A DNA stretch of 64,000 nucleotides from Bog-159 sp049516155 (GTDB lineage: Bacteria > Acidobacteriota > Terriglobia > Bryobacterales > Bryobacteraceae), in NCBI GenBank assembly GCA_049516155.1, contig JBEKTJ010000005.1, forward strand, positions 9,648 through 73,647, read 5' to 3'. The number at the start of each line of letters is the position of its first letter. Within the stretch, counting starts at the first letter, position 1. Below are positions 9,110-16,794 of the stretch, one piece after another. The position numbers and the translations under genes are program-made. Below the pieces are notes generated by a model. The model did not search any database. It saw only the letters and a program-made list of their open reading frames with translations, and had not been told where the DNA came from.

Positions 9110-9913
9110 CTACTTCGACACCCACGTAGCCGAGAAGCTGGAGCCGTCCGAAGAGAGAGCCGAGGGAACCGACTCGGTCGCACCCTTCAGGCTGACCATC
9201 GTAATCTCGTAGATATTCGCAAACGAACTGATCGGGCCAGTTGCGCCATCCATCGTGGCATAGCAACTTCCCGGCACGCTCGTGCTGTCGTCGCCGAACA
9301 GGACTGTGCCGAAATCCGACAGGGGCTGGATCCCGGTAGTGCTGGTGGGGGCTTCGGCGACCCACTCCGCGGACTTGCGCTCCGCCGACGGCACTAGCGC
9401 GGTCTTGCTGAAGGATTCTCCGGTGGTTACATCCGTAATGGTGACAGTGAACTTCCGGCCACTATAACTTATCTCTGCCGACATGCGGTCGCCAGGCTGT
9501 ATGGTGAGGCTGCTGACCACGAACGAAGGCTGCGGGAAAAACTCATACCAGGCGTAATACGACGGCACACCTTTCGAGCAGTCGGAATCCGTTCCGGTTT
9601 GCTCGACGGTTTCGGATTTGTACCCATCGATCCCCACCCAGAAGGCGGCGTATTGAGTGCCCGAGGTGCAGGTGACCGCCGGGACAATCCAGGACCCTTT
9701 GGCTGCGGTGAAGGAGCCCGCGGCCCCGGTTACCGCGTAGCCGCTCCAATTGTTGCTTGAAACCGTGCTGTCTTCGCGCTCTTCGATAATACTTATTGGG
9801 GCATGCCGCGGGCGGGGGCTTTCAGTGGTAACATCGGAAGCCAGACGAACCTGTGCGGCCACAGGCAGGGTGGTAAGTATTGAAAATATAGCCAGCCCGT
9901 GCGATAACAGCAT
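9110..9913 (-). CDS. Secreted G1-family (eqolisin-like) glutamic peptidase
   Basis: A 267-residue protein with a signal peptide (residues 1-21). The family start 'NWSGYAV' is followed by 'FWVGIDG...EQTGTD', containing the candidate catalytic Gln (Q105), and 'SAEWVAEAPT', containing the candidate catalytic Glu (E187, E183 also nearby). These match the Gln/Glu dyad of scytalidoglutamic peptidase. A cysteine pair around residues 82 and 112 could form a disulfide. It is convergent with the PQQ gene, with 8 bp between the stops. The likely role is acid extracellular proteolysis, which suits an acidic soil habitat; that habitat is inference. Confidence 0.82.
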   Translation of the reverse strand: MLLSHGLAIFSILTTLPVAAQVRLASDVTTESPRPRHAPISIIEEREDSTVSSNNWSGYAVTGAAGSFTAAKGSWIVPAVTCTSGTQYAAFWVGIDGYKSETVEQTGTDSDCSKGVPSYYAWYEFFPQPSFVVSSLTIQPGDRMSAEISYSGRKFTVTITDVTTGESFSKTALVPSAERKSAEWVAEAPTSTTGIQPLSDFGTVLFGDDSTSVPGSCYATMDGATGPISSFANIYEITMVSLKGATESVPSALSSDGSSFSATWVSK

Positions 9914-10169
9914 GAGTTAACTCCGTCTTCAGTTAGCCGAGTTTCCTATCGCGGAAACGCAGTTTGGAAACAGTATATCCTGCCGCTCAGTTGGAGCGGA
10001 ATACCTGCCTATGGGCGATTTGTGCGTGAACCAACGCCTGGCGCTGTGCGGGTGCGACCTTTCGTACAAACCTCCTTCGGCAGTAATAGTAATATGGATA
10101 CTGTCAACTGCCGCAGGAAATTGCGGCGGGCAGAGTCCGGACGTGATCGCACGATCCCTAGTAACAAGC

Positions 10170-10445
10170 ATGAAGATCTACAAGTTCAAGGTGATCCTGG
10201 AGCCCGATGAGGATTTCGACGGAAAGCCGTCGGGCTGGCACGTCTACTGTCCTGCACTCAAGAAGCTTGGTGGCTCGACTTGGGGCGAAACTCGAGAGGA
10301 GGCACTCAAGAACATCAGCGAGGTCGTTCACATGATCGTGCAGGAATTCATGCAGGAAGGGAAGCCACTGCCAGAAGGCCCGGAGGACTGGGTTGAGGTT
10401 GAGGAGATCTCTCAAGAACAACCCCACATCGCAGTCACGGTCTAG
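10170..10445 (+). CDS. hicB: HicB-family antitoxin
   Basis: A 91-residue HicB-like protein: 'YKFKVILEPDEDFDGKPSGWHVYCPAL' is the degenerate RNase-H-like fold, followed by 'GETREEALKNISEVVHMIV' and 'EGKPLPEGPEDW', all typical of the family. The start at 10170 is chosen because the family begins here; the frame is open further upstream. The hicA remnant begins 5 bp after the stop. There is no C-terminal RHH/HTH domain, so any autoregulation would need another mode. It appears intact although the cognate toxin gene is broken. Confidence 0.85.
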   Translation: MKIYKFKVILEPDEDFDGKPSGWHVYCPALKKLGGSTWGETREEALKNISEVVHMIVQEFMQEGKPLPEGPEDWVEVEEISQEQPHIAVTV

Positions 10446-10450
10446 AAGTC

Positions 10451-10629
10451 ATGGCAATCGACTACCGCGGTCTGCGGTCGCTCACCGCTCGCGAGCTTAC
10501 CGCAGCCCTCACGCGCGATGGCTCCACGGGAGCGGCGGCACCTTCAAGATTAAGACCCTCCAGGGTATTATTGAAGACCAAGCCTGTTGGACGGAAGACG
10601 ACCTTAAACGACTGAAATTAATTCGTTGA
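10451..10629 (+). pseudogene. hicA: hicA toxin gene with internal deletion and frameshift
   Basis: The ATG at 10451 opens a good HicA N-terminus ('GLRSLTARELTAALTRDG'). The C-terminal HicA signature 'GGTFKIKTLQGIIEDQ...LKRLKLIR' is present but in another frame. Between about 10520 and 10530 the ~30-residue middle of HicA is missing, including the 'GSHR' segment with the catalytic His and the 'TVP' strand. As sequenced, the first frame terminates at 10615 with nonsense sequence. A clean internal deletion explains both the loss and the frame change. An active dsRBD-like mRNA interferase cannot be made from this locus. Confidence 0.82.
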
Positions 10630-10647
10630 AGTAGTACCATAGATGTC

Positions 10648-12096
10648 ATGAACCGCGACGAGCGGAGAATCGAACGTGCGATCTCGACCGGACTTTCCCG
10701 CCGCAATTTCCTGCGTGCTTCCGGAGCCGCCGCTCTGGCCGCGCTGTCGGGCTCCGAAGCGCGCCTGCTGGCAGGCAGCACCAAGATCGCGCCGCGGGCC
10801 GACAGCCTCATCCTGCTCTGGATGGCGGGCGGCATGGCCCAGACCGAAACTTTCGATCCCAAGCGGTACACGCCCTTTGAACCCGGCATGGAGTCGAAGC
10901 GCGTCCTGAGCACATTTCCCGCGATCGACACCGCGGTCGATAACATCAAGATCTCCGCTGGGCTGGAGCGTATCGCCAAGATCATGGACCGCGGCACGCT
11001 GATCCGCTCCCACCGGGTCGGCGATCTCGGTTTCATCCTGCATTCGCGCCATCAGTTTCATTGGCACACCGGCTATGCGCCTCCGCAGTCGGTCGCTGCG
11101 CCTCACATGGGCGCGGTGGTTTCGCGTACGCTGGGGCCGCGCAATCCGGACATTCCCGCGTTCATCGATATCGGCCAGAATTTGGAAATCGGCGGCGAAA
11201 GCGACGCGGTGAAAGCGTTTCACACCGCCGGTTTTCTGGGCAGCGAGCACGCGCCTTTTCTGATCGTGGATCCGCAGGACGCGGTATCGCGCGTGCGGCC
11301 TTCCGAACACATCGGCCCGGCGCGCTTCGCCAGCCGATACGACGAATACAAGAAGCTGGTGGCCGCCAGTCCGGTAGGTCAATATGGCAGCGACTTCCAA
11401 CGCCAGAGCCTGCTGCGCTCGTTCGAAAATGCGCACCGCCTGTTGACCTCGCCCGCCGCCAAGGCGTTCGATCTGAGCCTGGAGCCCAAGGCCAGCTACG
11501 ATACTTACAATACCGGCCGCTTCGGGCTGGGCTGCCTGCTGGCGCGCCGCCTGGTGGAAGCCGGCGCGCGCTTCATCGAAGTGACCACCGAATACATCCC
11601 CTTCCGCTACTGGGATACTCACGAGAATGGGCACAAGCGCGCCATCGGCATGAAGGAAGCCATCGACGCGCCAGTCGCGCAGTTGATTCTCGACCTGGAA
11701 GCGCGCGGCTTGCTGGACCGTACCCGGGTGGTATTGGCCAGCGAATTCGGCCGCGACATGATGACCGAGGGCAAACCTGGCGCCCTAGTCAAGAACCAGG
11801 TCAATCAACCGGATATCATGACTGAGCCGAAGCACTACGGCATGCACCGGCACTTCACGGAAGCCTGTTCGGTACTGATGTTCGGCGGGGGCGCGCCCAA
11901 GGGCATGCTGTACGGGCGCACCGCGGATGAACGCCCATGCAGCATCGTCGAAAATCCGGTGACCATCGAGGATCTGCACGCCACCATCTACACGGCGCTG
12001 GGCATCCCGCCGGACACCGCGTACGACGTCGAAAAGCGGCCCTTCTATGTCACCAAGGATGGCAAGGGGAAAGCTGTCGCTGCGTTGCGGGCGTGA
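10648..12096 (+). CDS. Tat-exported DUF1501 protein
   Basis: A 482-residue protein with a twin-arginine signal 'SRRNFLRASG' (residues ~17-26) and the DUF1501 fold, related to the sulfatase/alkaline phosphatase superfamily: 'LILLWMAGGMAQTETFDPK', 'VLASEFGRDMMTEG', 'HYGMHRHFTEACSVLMFGGGAPKG'. DUF1501 proteins usually accompany PSCyt1/DUF1549/DUF1553 proteins; the partner here is at 4975. The 3' end overlaps the convergent BtuF-like gene by about 50 bp. The function is unknown; the cofactor-folded export route is inferred from the Tat motif. Confidence 0.88.
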   Translation: MNRDERRIERAISTGLSRRNFLRASGAAALAALSGSEARLLAGSTKIAPRADSLILLWMAGGMAQTETFDPKRYTPFEPGMESKRVLSTFPAIDTAVDNIKISAGLERIAKIMDRGTLIRSHRVGDLGFILHSRHQFHWHTGYAPPQSVAAPHMGAVVSRTLGPRNPDIPAFIDIGQNLEIGGESDAVKAFHTAGFLGSEHAPFLIVDPQDAVSRVRPSEHIGPARFASRYDEYKKLVAASPVGQYGSDFQRQSLLRSFENAHRLLTSPAAKAFDLSLEPKASYDTYNTGRFGLGCLLARRLVEAGARFIEVTTEYIPFRYWDTHENGHKRAIGMKEAIDAPVAQLILDLEARGLLDRTRVVLASEFGRDMMTEGKPGALVKNQVNQPDIMTEPKHYGMHRHFTEACSVLMFGGGAPKGMLYGRTADERPCSIVENPVTIEDLHATIYTALGIPPDTAYDVEKRPFYVTKDGKGKAVAALRA

Positions 12097-12953
12097 CGCG
12101 GGGGGAAAATTTCCGGATGCGCGATCCCGGACAGAATTTCCAGTGACTCAACCAACCTCGGTCCGGGACGATTGAAGTATTGATTGCCGTCCGCCACGAA
12201 GACGCGGCTGTTGCGGACCGCGCGCAGGTTATCCCAACCGTCGCGCCCGGTGAGCCAGTACATCTCACTCACGGCGCGCTCCAGGTCAAAACCGCAGGGC
12301 ATCACCAGGATCGCGTCCGGATCGGCCGCGGCCAGATCGTCCCACGTGCGCCATTCCACGTTCTCCGCTCCGGCCATCTCCACCATTTCAGGCATCCAGT
12401 TGGCCGTAGGCATTAGCGGCTCGATCCACTCGATGCAGGCCAACCGCGGGCGCGGCGCGCTGGCGACAACATCGGCGATCGCTTGCATACGGTGTTGCAG
12501 GCCCGCCACCACTTGCTCGCCGCGCGGTTCGATGTCGAGCGATCGCGCCACACGGCGGATATCTTCCCAAACCTCGGCCAGCGAACTCGGCTGCAGCGAC
12601 ACCACTCGCGGCTGGCTGGCCAAACGCCCGGCTACCGATCGTTCCACATCGCGCAGGCTTACCGCGCAGACCTCGCAGTGGATTTGGGTCAGAATGTGCG
12701 TGGGTTGCAAGCGCTCGAGCACATCGTCGAACACTTGGTAGACGGAGATCGAGTCCGCCATGCTCTGTCTTACCAGGCGGTCGATTTCGCGGCTGTCGCC
12801 ATCCACCGCGAAACGCGGCGCGGTACATACGGGCAGCGCGCGCACTTCTTCGGGATAATCGCACTCGTGCGAACGGCCCACCAGCCACGGCAGCGCTCCC
12901 AGCGCATGCACAATCTCGGTGGCGCTCGAAATCATGGAAACGATACGCGGCAT
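12045..12953 (-). CDS. BtuF-like cobalamin-binding protein
   Basis: A 302-residue class III periplasmic-binding-protein fold: 'PRIVSMISSATEIVHALGA...LVGRSHECDYP' opens the family and 'PTHILTQIHCEVCAV' and 'ADPDAILVMPCGFDLERA' follow. It has no evident signal peptide, as in the cytosolic-looking 'cobalamin-binding protein' group often found with corrinoid salvage genes. Its ATG overlaps the DUF71 stop (TGATG), so it is the last gene of a four-gene minus-strand operon. It may bind corrinoid in or near the cytoplasm. No BtuCD permease/ATPase is visible in the window. Confidence 0.8.
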   Translation of the reverse strand: MPRIVSMISSATEIVHALGALPWLVGRSHECDYPEEVRALPVCTAPRFAVDGDSREIDRLVRQSMADSISVYQVFDDVLERLQPTHILTQIHCEVCAVSLRDVERSVAGRLASQPRVVSLQPSSLAEVWEDIRRVARSLDIEPRGEQVVAGLQHRMQAIADVVASAPRPRLACIEWIEPLMPTANWMPEMVEMAGAENVEWRTWDDLAAADPDAILVMPCGFDLERAVSEMYWLTGRDGWDNLRAVRNSRVFVADGNQYFNRPGPRLVESLEILSGIAHPEIFPPRHARNAATAFPLPSLVT

Positions 12954-13618
12954 CAGATCTCCGGCAACAGGTCCGCGAAGACAAACCCATCTGCATCGCG
13001 CAATTCACCCGCGACGACCGGGATCGGATGCGCGAACATTGGCCCGGCGTAAGCGAACGTGTGGAACTCGCCATTCTCTCCGCACGGATCTGCGTGCGGC
13101 GGCAGATCCCCCAGTAACACCGCATCGAACTCGCGTCCGGCAAAGCTCGCATCGAGTTGCTTCTTATCCACGCAGGTAATTCTGGCGCGCAGCCCGCTAC
13201 GGATCATCTCCCGCGCCAGGTCAGGCGTGGGAATCTCCCAAAGCGGAAACAGCGGCTCCAGTCCGCTGCCCGCCAGCTTGCGCTCGCGGTATTCGCGGAT
13301 ATCGCGCAGGAATAGATCGCCAAACGCGATGGCTTCGAATCCATCCGCCACCGCCGCCCGGCACGCTTCGGCCATTCGGGACTCGTACTCCTCATTGGAA
13401 CAGGGCCACGGAAGCTCGAGCGCCCGCACCGGCAGACCGGCCGCAGCGGCTTGCGCCTGCAGCAGTTTGCGGCGGACGGCATGCATGGCCACCCGGTCGG
13501 CGGACTGGTTGAACGTAGTCAAAAGGCCGGCAATATCCGCGCCCATCTGGGATCTCATCAGGTGCAAGGCCCAAGCGCTATCCTTACCGCTCGACCACGA
13601 AAGCAGCGTGCGCTTCAA
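12953..13618 (-). CDS. DUF71/Dph6-like ATP pyrophosphatase, B12-salvage type
   Basis: A 221-residue PP-loop protein: 'LLSWSSGKDSAWAL' is the ATP pyrophosphatase motif, and 'GDLFLRDIREYRE' and the C-terminal 'NGEFHTFAY' are DUF71/COG2102 signatures. The TTG at 13618 overlaps the upstream stop (TTGA); the longer frame to 13894 would run through the DUF6580 gene. Archaeal/eukaryotic members make diphthamide. A bacterial subgroup has been predicted by comparative genomics to act in B12 salvage, and this operon context (PduO, BtuF-like) fits that. The likely role is ATP-dependent amidation or remodelling of a corrinoid side chain, which is inference. Confidence 0.82.
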   Translation of the reverse strand: MKRTLLSWSSGKDSAWALHLMRSQMGADIAGLLTTFNQSADRVAMHAVRRKLLQAQAAAAGLPVRALELPWPCSNEEYESRMAEACRAAVADGFEAIAFGDLFLRDIREYRERKLAGSGLEPLFPLWEIPTPDLAREMIRSGLRARITCVDKKQLDASFAGREFDAVLLGDLPPHADPCGENGEFHTFAYAGPMFAHPIPVVAGELRDADGFVFADLLPEI

Positions 13619-14169
13619 GCGGTTGCGGGGACCCGCTCGGCGGTGCGCACCGTGCGGCTTAGCCATGCGTGCAGGCCGAACAGCACGCCGGAGTAAAACA
13701 GGTCGCTGGCCAGCGTGCGCCCAAAGAATGGAATGGCCTGCGTGTAGCAAAGCGCCAGCCCGGACCACGTATGCGAATACCAGCCCAACCAGGTGCCGAA
13801 ATTCGAAATCAGGAAGAACTGCACACTGCAGAGCAGGCACGCCGCGCCGATACGCAGGGGACTCTCGGTGGATTGCAGGCGCCGGCCGATCCACACGCTG
13901 ATCATGAAGCTGAGATAGACGAACGGCGTCGCGATGGAATAGCTGCCTTCCGGCCGTAGCGGATCGGTCACTGCCATCAACAGCAGCGGCACTGCAAAAG
14001 CCTGCCAGCCCCGCAAACGGGCTCCCGCGTAGAGGCTCATGCCGCCCACCGGAGCGAAATTCGGCGGATGCGGCAACAGACGCAGGATCGCTCCGACGAC
14101 GGTCAAGCTCAGCGCCAAAGGCCGAACATTGCGTTCTCGATCGTTTCCTTGATCGTTTCCTTGAGCCAT
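13615..14169 (-). CDS. DUF6580-like membrane protein, candidate corrinoid transporter subunit
   Basis: A 184-residue integral membrane protein. The ATG at 14169 has AGGAG at good spacing (RC 'aggagagcacaatgg'). After a charged N-terminus come about five hydrophobic helices, starting 'ALSLTVVGAILRLLPHPPNF' with 'GGMSLYAGARL', then 'FLISNFGTW' and 'GLALCYTQAIPFF', patterns shared by DUF6580 'putative transport' proteins and reminiscent of ECF S-components. It lies between the adenosyltransferase and DUF71 genes with tight or overlapping junctions. The operon suggests corrinoid or precursor transport; no ECF ATPases are nearby, so this is inference. Confidence 0.7.
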   Translation of the reverse strand: MAQGNDQGNDRERNVRPLALSLTVVGAILRLLPHPPNFAPVGGMSLYAGARLRGWQAFAVPLLLMAVTDPLRPEGSYSIATPFVYLSFMISVWIGRRLQSTESPLRIGAACLLCSVQFFLISNFGTWLGWYSHTWSGLALCYTQAIPFFGRTLASDLFYSGVLFGLHAWLSRTVRTAERVPATA

Positions 14170-14179
14170 TGTGCTCTCC

Positions 14180-14827
14180 TTATTCAGATAGTGTACCGCC
14201 GCTCGGTTCGCGGCCGCTAGCGGCGCGGTTGGGTTCCCACAGCGTTTCGGGCGCGCCGCTTTGGCGGCTGGCCCAACGGCTCCAGACAAAGAACGCGTCG
14301 CTGAGGCGGTTCAGATATTTCACGGCCTCGGCGGGGACCGGCTCCTCGCGCGCCAGAGCCGTGACGATGCGTTCGGCGCGGCGGCAAACAGTCCGGCAAA
14401 CGTGCAGTTCCGCGTTGAGCCGCGAGCCGCCCGGCAGCACGAACGAGCGCAAAACCGGCAAGTCCTCGTTGGCCCGATCCATCTCCGCTTCCAATTGAGC
14501 GATTTCCACCGCGGTAATCCGGGCCTGACGTGGGTGCACGTCCTCGGGCAGAGTGGCCAATATGGAACCTAAGTTGAATAGCTCGTGCTGCACGCGCAGC
14601 AGGATGCCGCCCAGCGCCGAAACTTCAAGATGCGCGGGGTCGCCCGCAGCGGTCTGGCGCGCCAGCCCCACGAACGAATTCAACTCGTCCACGGTGCCGT
14701 AGGCATCGATGCGCAGGGAATGCTTGGGCACGCGCTGCCCGCCTACGAGGCTGGTTTCACCCGCGTCGCCCAGACGAGTGTAGACACGATTGATGGCCAA
14801 GCGCGGCTGGTCGAATTTGATCTCCAT
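14180..14827 (-). CDS. PduO-type cob(I)alamin adenosyltransferase
   Basis: A 215-residue corrinoid adenosyltransferase that transfers the adenosyl group of ATP to Co(I). The N-terminal ATP motif 'VYTRLGDAGETSLVGG' and 'LRIDAYGTVDELNSFVG' are intact, and 'CRRAERIVTAL' plus 'YLNRLSDAFFVWSRW' form the conserved helices of the trimeric PduO fold. The start 'MEIKFDQP' at 14827 is chosen over a longer frame reaching 15064 that runs antisense to a small gene. It is the first gene of the operon and supplies the adenosyl form needed by the methylmalonyl-CoA mutase at 24-26 kb. Confidence 0.92.
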   Translation of the reverse strand: MEIKFDQPRLAINRVYTRLGDAGETSLVGGQRVPKHSLRIDAYGTVDELNSFVGLARQTAAGDPAHLEVSALGGILLRVQHELFNLGSILATLPEDVHPRQARITAVEIAQLEAEMDRANEDLPVLRSFVLPGGSRLNAELHVCRTVCRRAERIVTALAREEPVPAEAVKYLNRLSDAFFVWSRWASRQSGAPETLWEPNRAASGREPSGGTLSE

Positions 14828-14887
14828 GCATGCAGGATACACCGTGCGTGCTTCGCCTGTTATGATGAAATCAATTCTGGGTACGCC

Positions 14888-15100
14888 ATGACCCTTGACG
14901 AACGCCTCGAAAAGTTGACCGAACGGCACGAAGCGCTGACGCAAGCGGTGGATTTGCTGGCCGCCATGTACCAGCAAAACGAACGGCGCTTGGCACAGGT
15001 GCTGGATGCTATCAACCGGCTGGCGAATATCGCGGAAGCGCATGACGTCCGGCTTGACGATCACGAGAATCCCCCGGACGATCCGTCCCGCGCTGCGTAG
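14888..15100 (+). CDS. Small coiled-coil protein
   Basis: A 70-residue protein starting 'MTLDERLEKLTERHEAL' with heptad-like Leu/Ala spacing over residues 5-55 and an acidic Pro-rich tail. It is divergent from the adenosyltransferase (61 bp between starts). Small helical proteins with this opening recur in acidobacterial genomes; the function is unknown. A longer in-frame start at 14585 is antisense to the adenosyltransferase and is not preferred. Confidence 0.6.
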   Translation: MTLDERLEKLTERHEALTQAVDLLAAMYQQNERRLAQVLDAINRLANIAEAHDVRLDDHENPPDDPSRAA

Positions 15101-15137
15101 TGCTGAGTCGCCTCCGAGGGATGCGCGCGAGCCGATA

Positions 15138-15563
15138 TTACTTGCGCGGGTCGAAATGGTCCGACCCTTGATCGATCGTTTCTGTGTGCAAGACGTCGGT
15201 CACGCTCCCGAGCAGGGCTACCGGCAGGAACGGCTTTTGGATGAAGTGCCAGCCGTGGTTCAGAACAAGCATAGCGCCATCGGCGTAACCGGACATCAGC
15301 ATTACACGCATTTCGGGCCGGCGTAGCTTCAACACATCCGCCAAGTCCGGCCCGCACATGTCCGGCATCATGACGTCCGAAAGCAGCAGATGGATAGTTC
15401 GTGAGAAAACGGCTTCGATGCGGATGGCTTTCTTGGCAGAACTGGCGGCCAGCACTTCAAAACCGCCCTCTTCAAGAATGAACTGAACCAGTTTGAGGAT
15501 GGCAGTGTCGTCTTCGACAACAAGAACGGTTTCCGTGACCTCTCTCTTAAGCAGCAAAGCCAT
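15138..15563 (-). CDS. Single-domain response regulator
   Basis: A 141-residue CheY-like receiver. The acidic pair is in 'LVVEDDTAIL', the phospho-acceptor Asp in 'LLLSDVMMPDMCGPDL', Ser in 'LMSGYAD' takes the Thr/Ser position and Lys is in 'FIQKPFLP'. The start at 15563 has 'gagaggtg' upstream. There is no output domain, so it works through a partner or a phosphorelay. No histidine kinase is nearby. It lies between the corrinoid operon and the phosphatase, but a functional link is not shown. Confidence 0.88.
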   Translation of the reverse strand: MALLLKREVTETVLVVEDDTAILKLVQFILEEGGFEVLAASSAKKAIRIEAVFSRTIHLLLSDVMMPDMCGPDLADVLKLRRPEMRVMLMSGYADGAMLVLNHGWHFIQKPFLPVALLGSVTDVLHTETIDQGSDHFDPRK

Positions 15564-16016
15564 GGATTCACCTCTCTGATTTTTGCCGATTCGTTCCGAC
15601 GCTGCGATATCGCTTCGCAAACATACGCTGCACGGTTCGGGCCAATCCCTTTTGGAACATGTCGTGCTACGACAAATCCGGAGGGGGCACCAAGCAGTGC
15701 ACCATAAACCCTTTTGTTTTGCTACGGAACTATCCGCGTGCGACGGCTATTTTGACGGAGAGGGGCCACCGTGCGTTTGTGGTGGCAGCGGAGATGTCAT
15801 CTCGGCTCTGAGCCAAGTTGCCATGCCGGTGGTTCCCACGTTGGCCGAAGAGAGCCTTCGGCCCGAAGCCATCGCGCAATAGCTGACTGCGTACATGCCA
15901 AGGTCGCTGCCAAGAGCCGGTCGGCATACGCGATGGACAGGCAATTTTGGCTTGACCGTATGCACGTTCTGCACTTGGTTAGGCCAGTGCAGCACGGCGC
16001 GTACTGGCCCGCTGAG
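15564..16016. other. Gene-free stretch
   Basis: About 450 bp between the response regulator start and the phosphatase stop. Open frames up to 99 residues exist on the plus strand but lack family signatures and ribosome binding sites. No clear terminator or RNA element was recognised. Confidence 0.4.
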
Positions 16017-16595
16017 TTATTTCGCAGCGGCAGAATCCCTAGTGCCGGCGACAGCAGACTCAATTGGCGGAACGGCCATAGCTCTGCCATGGAACGTCCG
16101 AATGTATTCTTGACGCTGAAATTGCCATCCACTCATGCCATCCGTCATGGCTTCTTCCAGCGCCCGCGCGTTATCCCATTTCCCGTGATCGATTCGGTAC
16201 GCGGCAATTACCGCACCCGTCCGATCTGCGCCGCGCTTACAATGCACAAATATGGGTCCGGCAGCAGGATCTTCCAGGAGCGTCAGGAGTCTGTCGGTGT
16301 CGGCCTGGGTCGGCGGCGTCAAACCGGTCATGGGCACATTGATATATCGCATTCCTGCCGCCGTGACCAATCGCTGTTCGGAAACCGAGCGTGCGTCGTC
16401 CTTACGTAAATCCAGCACGACCTTAACCCCAAGCCGGCTGAGATAGCTGAACCCCTCGGGAGTCGGCTGCGCTCCGCGGTAGACTTGCTGGTCCACTTGG
16501 TAGAAGTTCTTGATTCCGGGCACTGGTGAGGGTGCCGCTAAAGCAGGCAACCCCAGGAAAATGACGCTGATTAAGCCGCGTTCGATAAAAGACAT
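16017..16595 (-). CDS. Exported dual-specificity/tyrosine phosphatase-like protein
   Basis: About 192 residues with an N-terminal signal peptide (hydrophobic segment before 'ALAAPSP'). The phosphatase loop 'HCKRGADRTG' fits HCX5R(S/T), and an upstream Asp-containing segment ('DLRKDDARS') and 'YRGAQPTPEGF' match the DSP/SIW14-like bacterial family. A TTG at 16601 with AAGGA 8 bp upstream is an alternative start; the ATG at 16595 is given. The likely location is the periplasm or outer surface. Substrates could be phosphotyrosine, inositol phosphates or polyphosphates. Confidence 0.83.
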   Translation of the reverse strand: MSFIERGLISVIFLGLPALAAPSPVPGIKNFYQVDQQVYRGAQPTPEGFSYLSRLGVKVVLDLRKDDARSVSEQRLVTAAGMRYINVPMTGLTPPTQADTDRLLTLLEDPAAGPIFVHCKRGADRTGAVIAAYRIDHGKWDNARALEEAMTDGMSGWQFQRQEYIRTFHGRAMAVPPIESAVAGTRDSAAAK

Positions 16596-16794
16596 TTTCA
16601 ATTTGGAGGTCCTTCAATCTCCCCACGATTTGGACGCGGCATGGTATCGAAGGGATGCATGGATCGTGAACGCACAAGCCAAAGCCAATTCCGGCCATAA
16701 GGGAGACGCCGCCGCTGTGAAAAAATTCACGCTGGTGAGCGTGCCATCCCAAGATTGAGCTTGATTCCCGGTTTACGGCACGGCCAGGATTGCA

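Noticed and set aside
15583..16409. Plus-strand ORFs between the response regulator and phosphatase
   Set aside because: Partly antisense to the phosphatase; low-complexity translations and no start signals.
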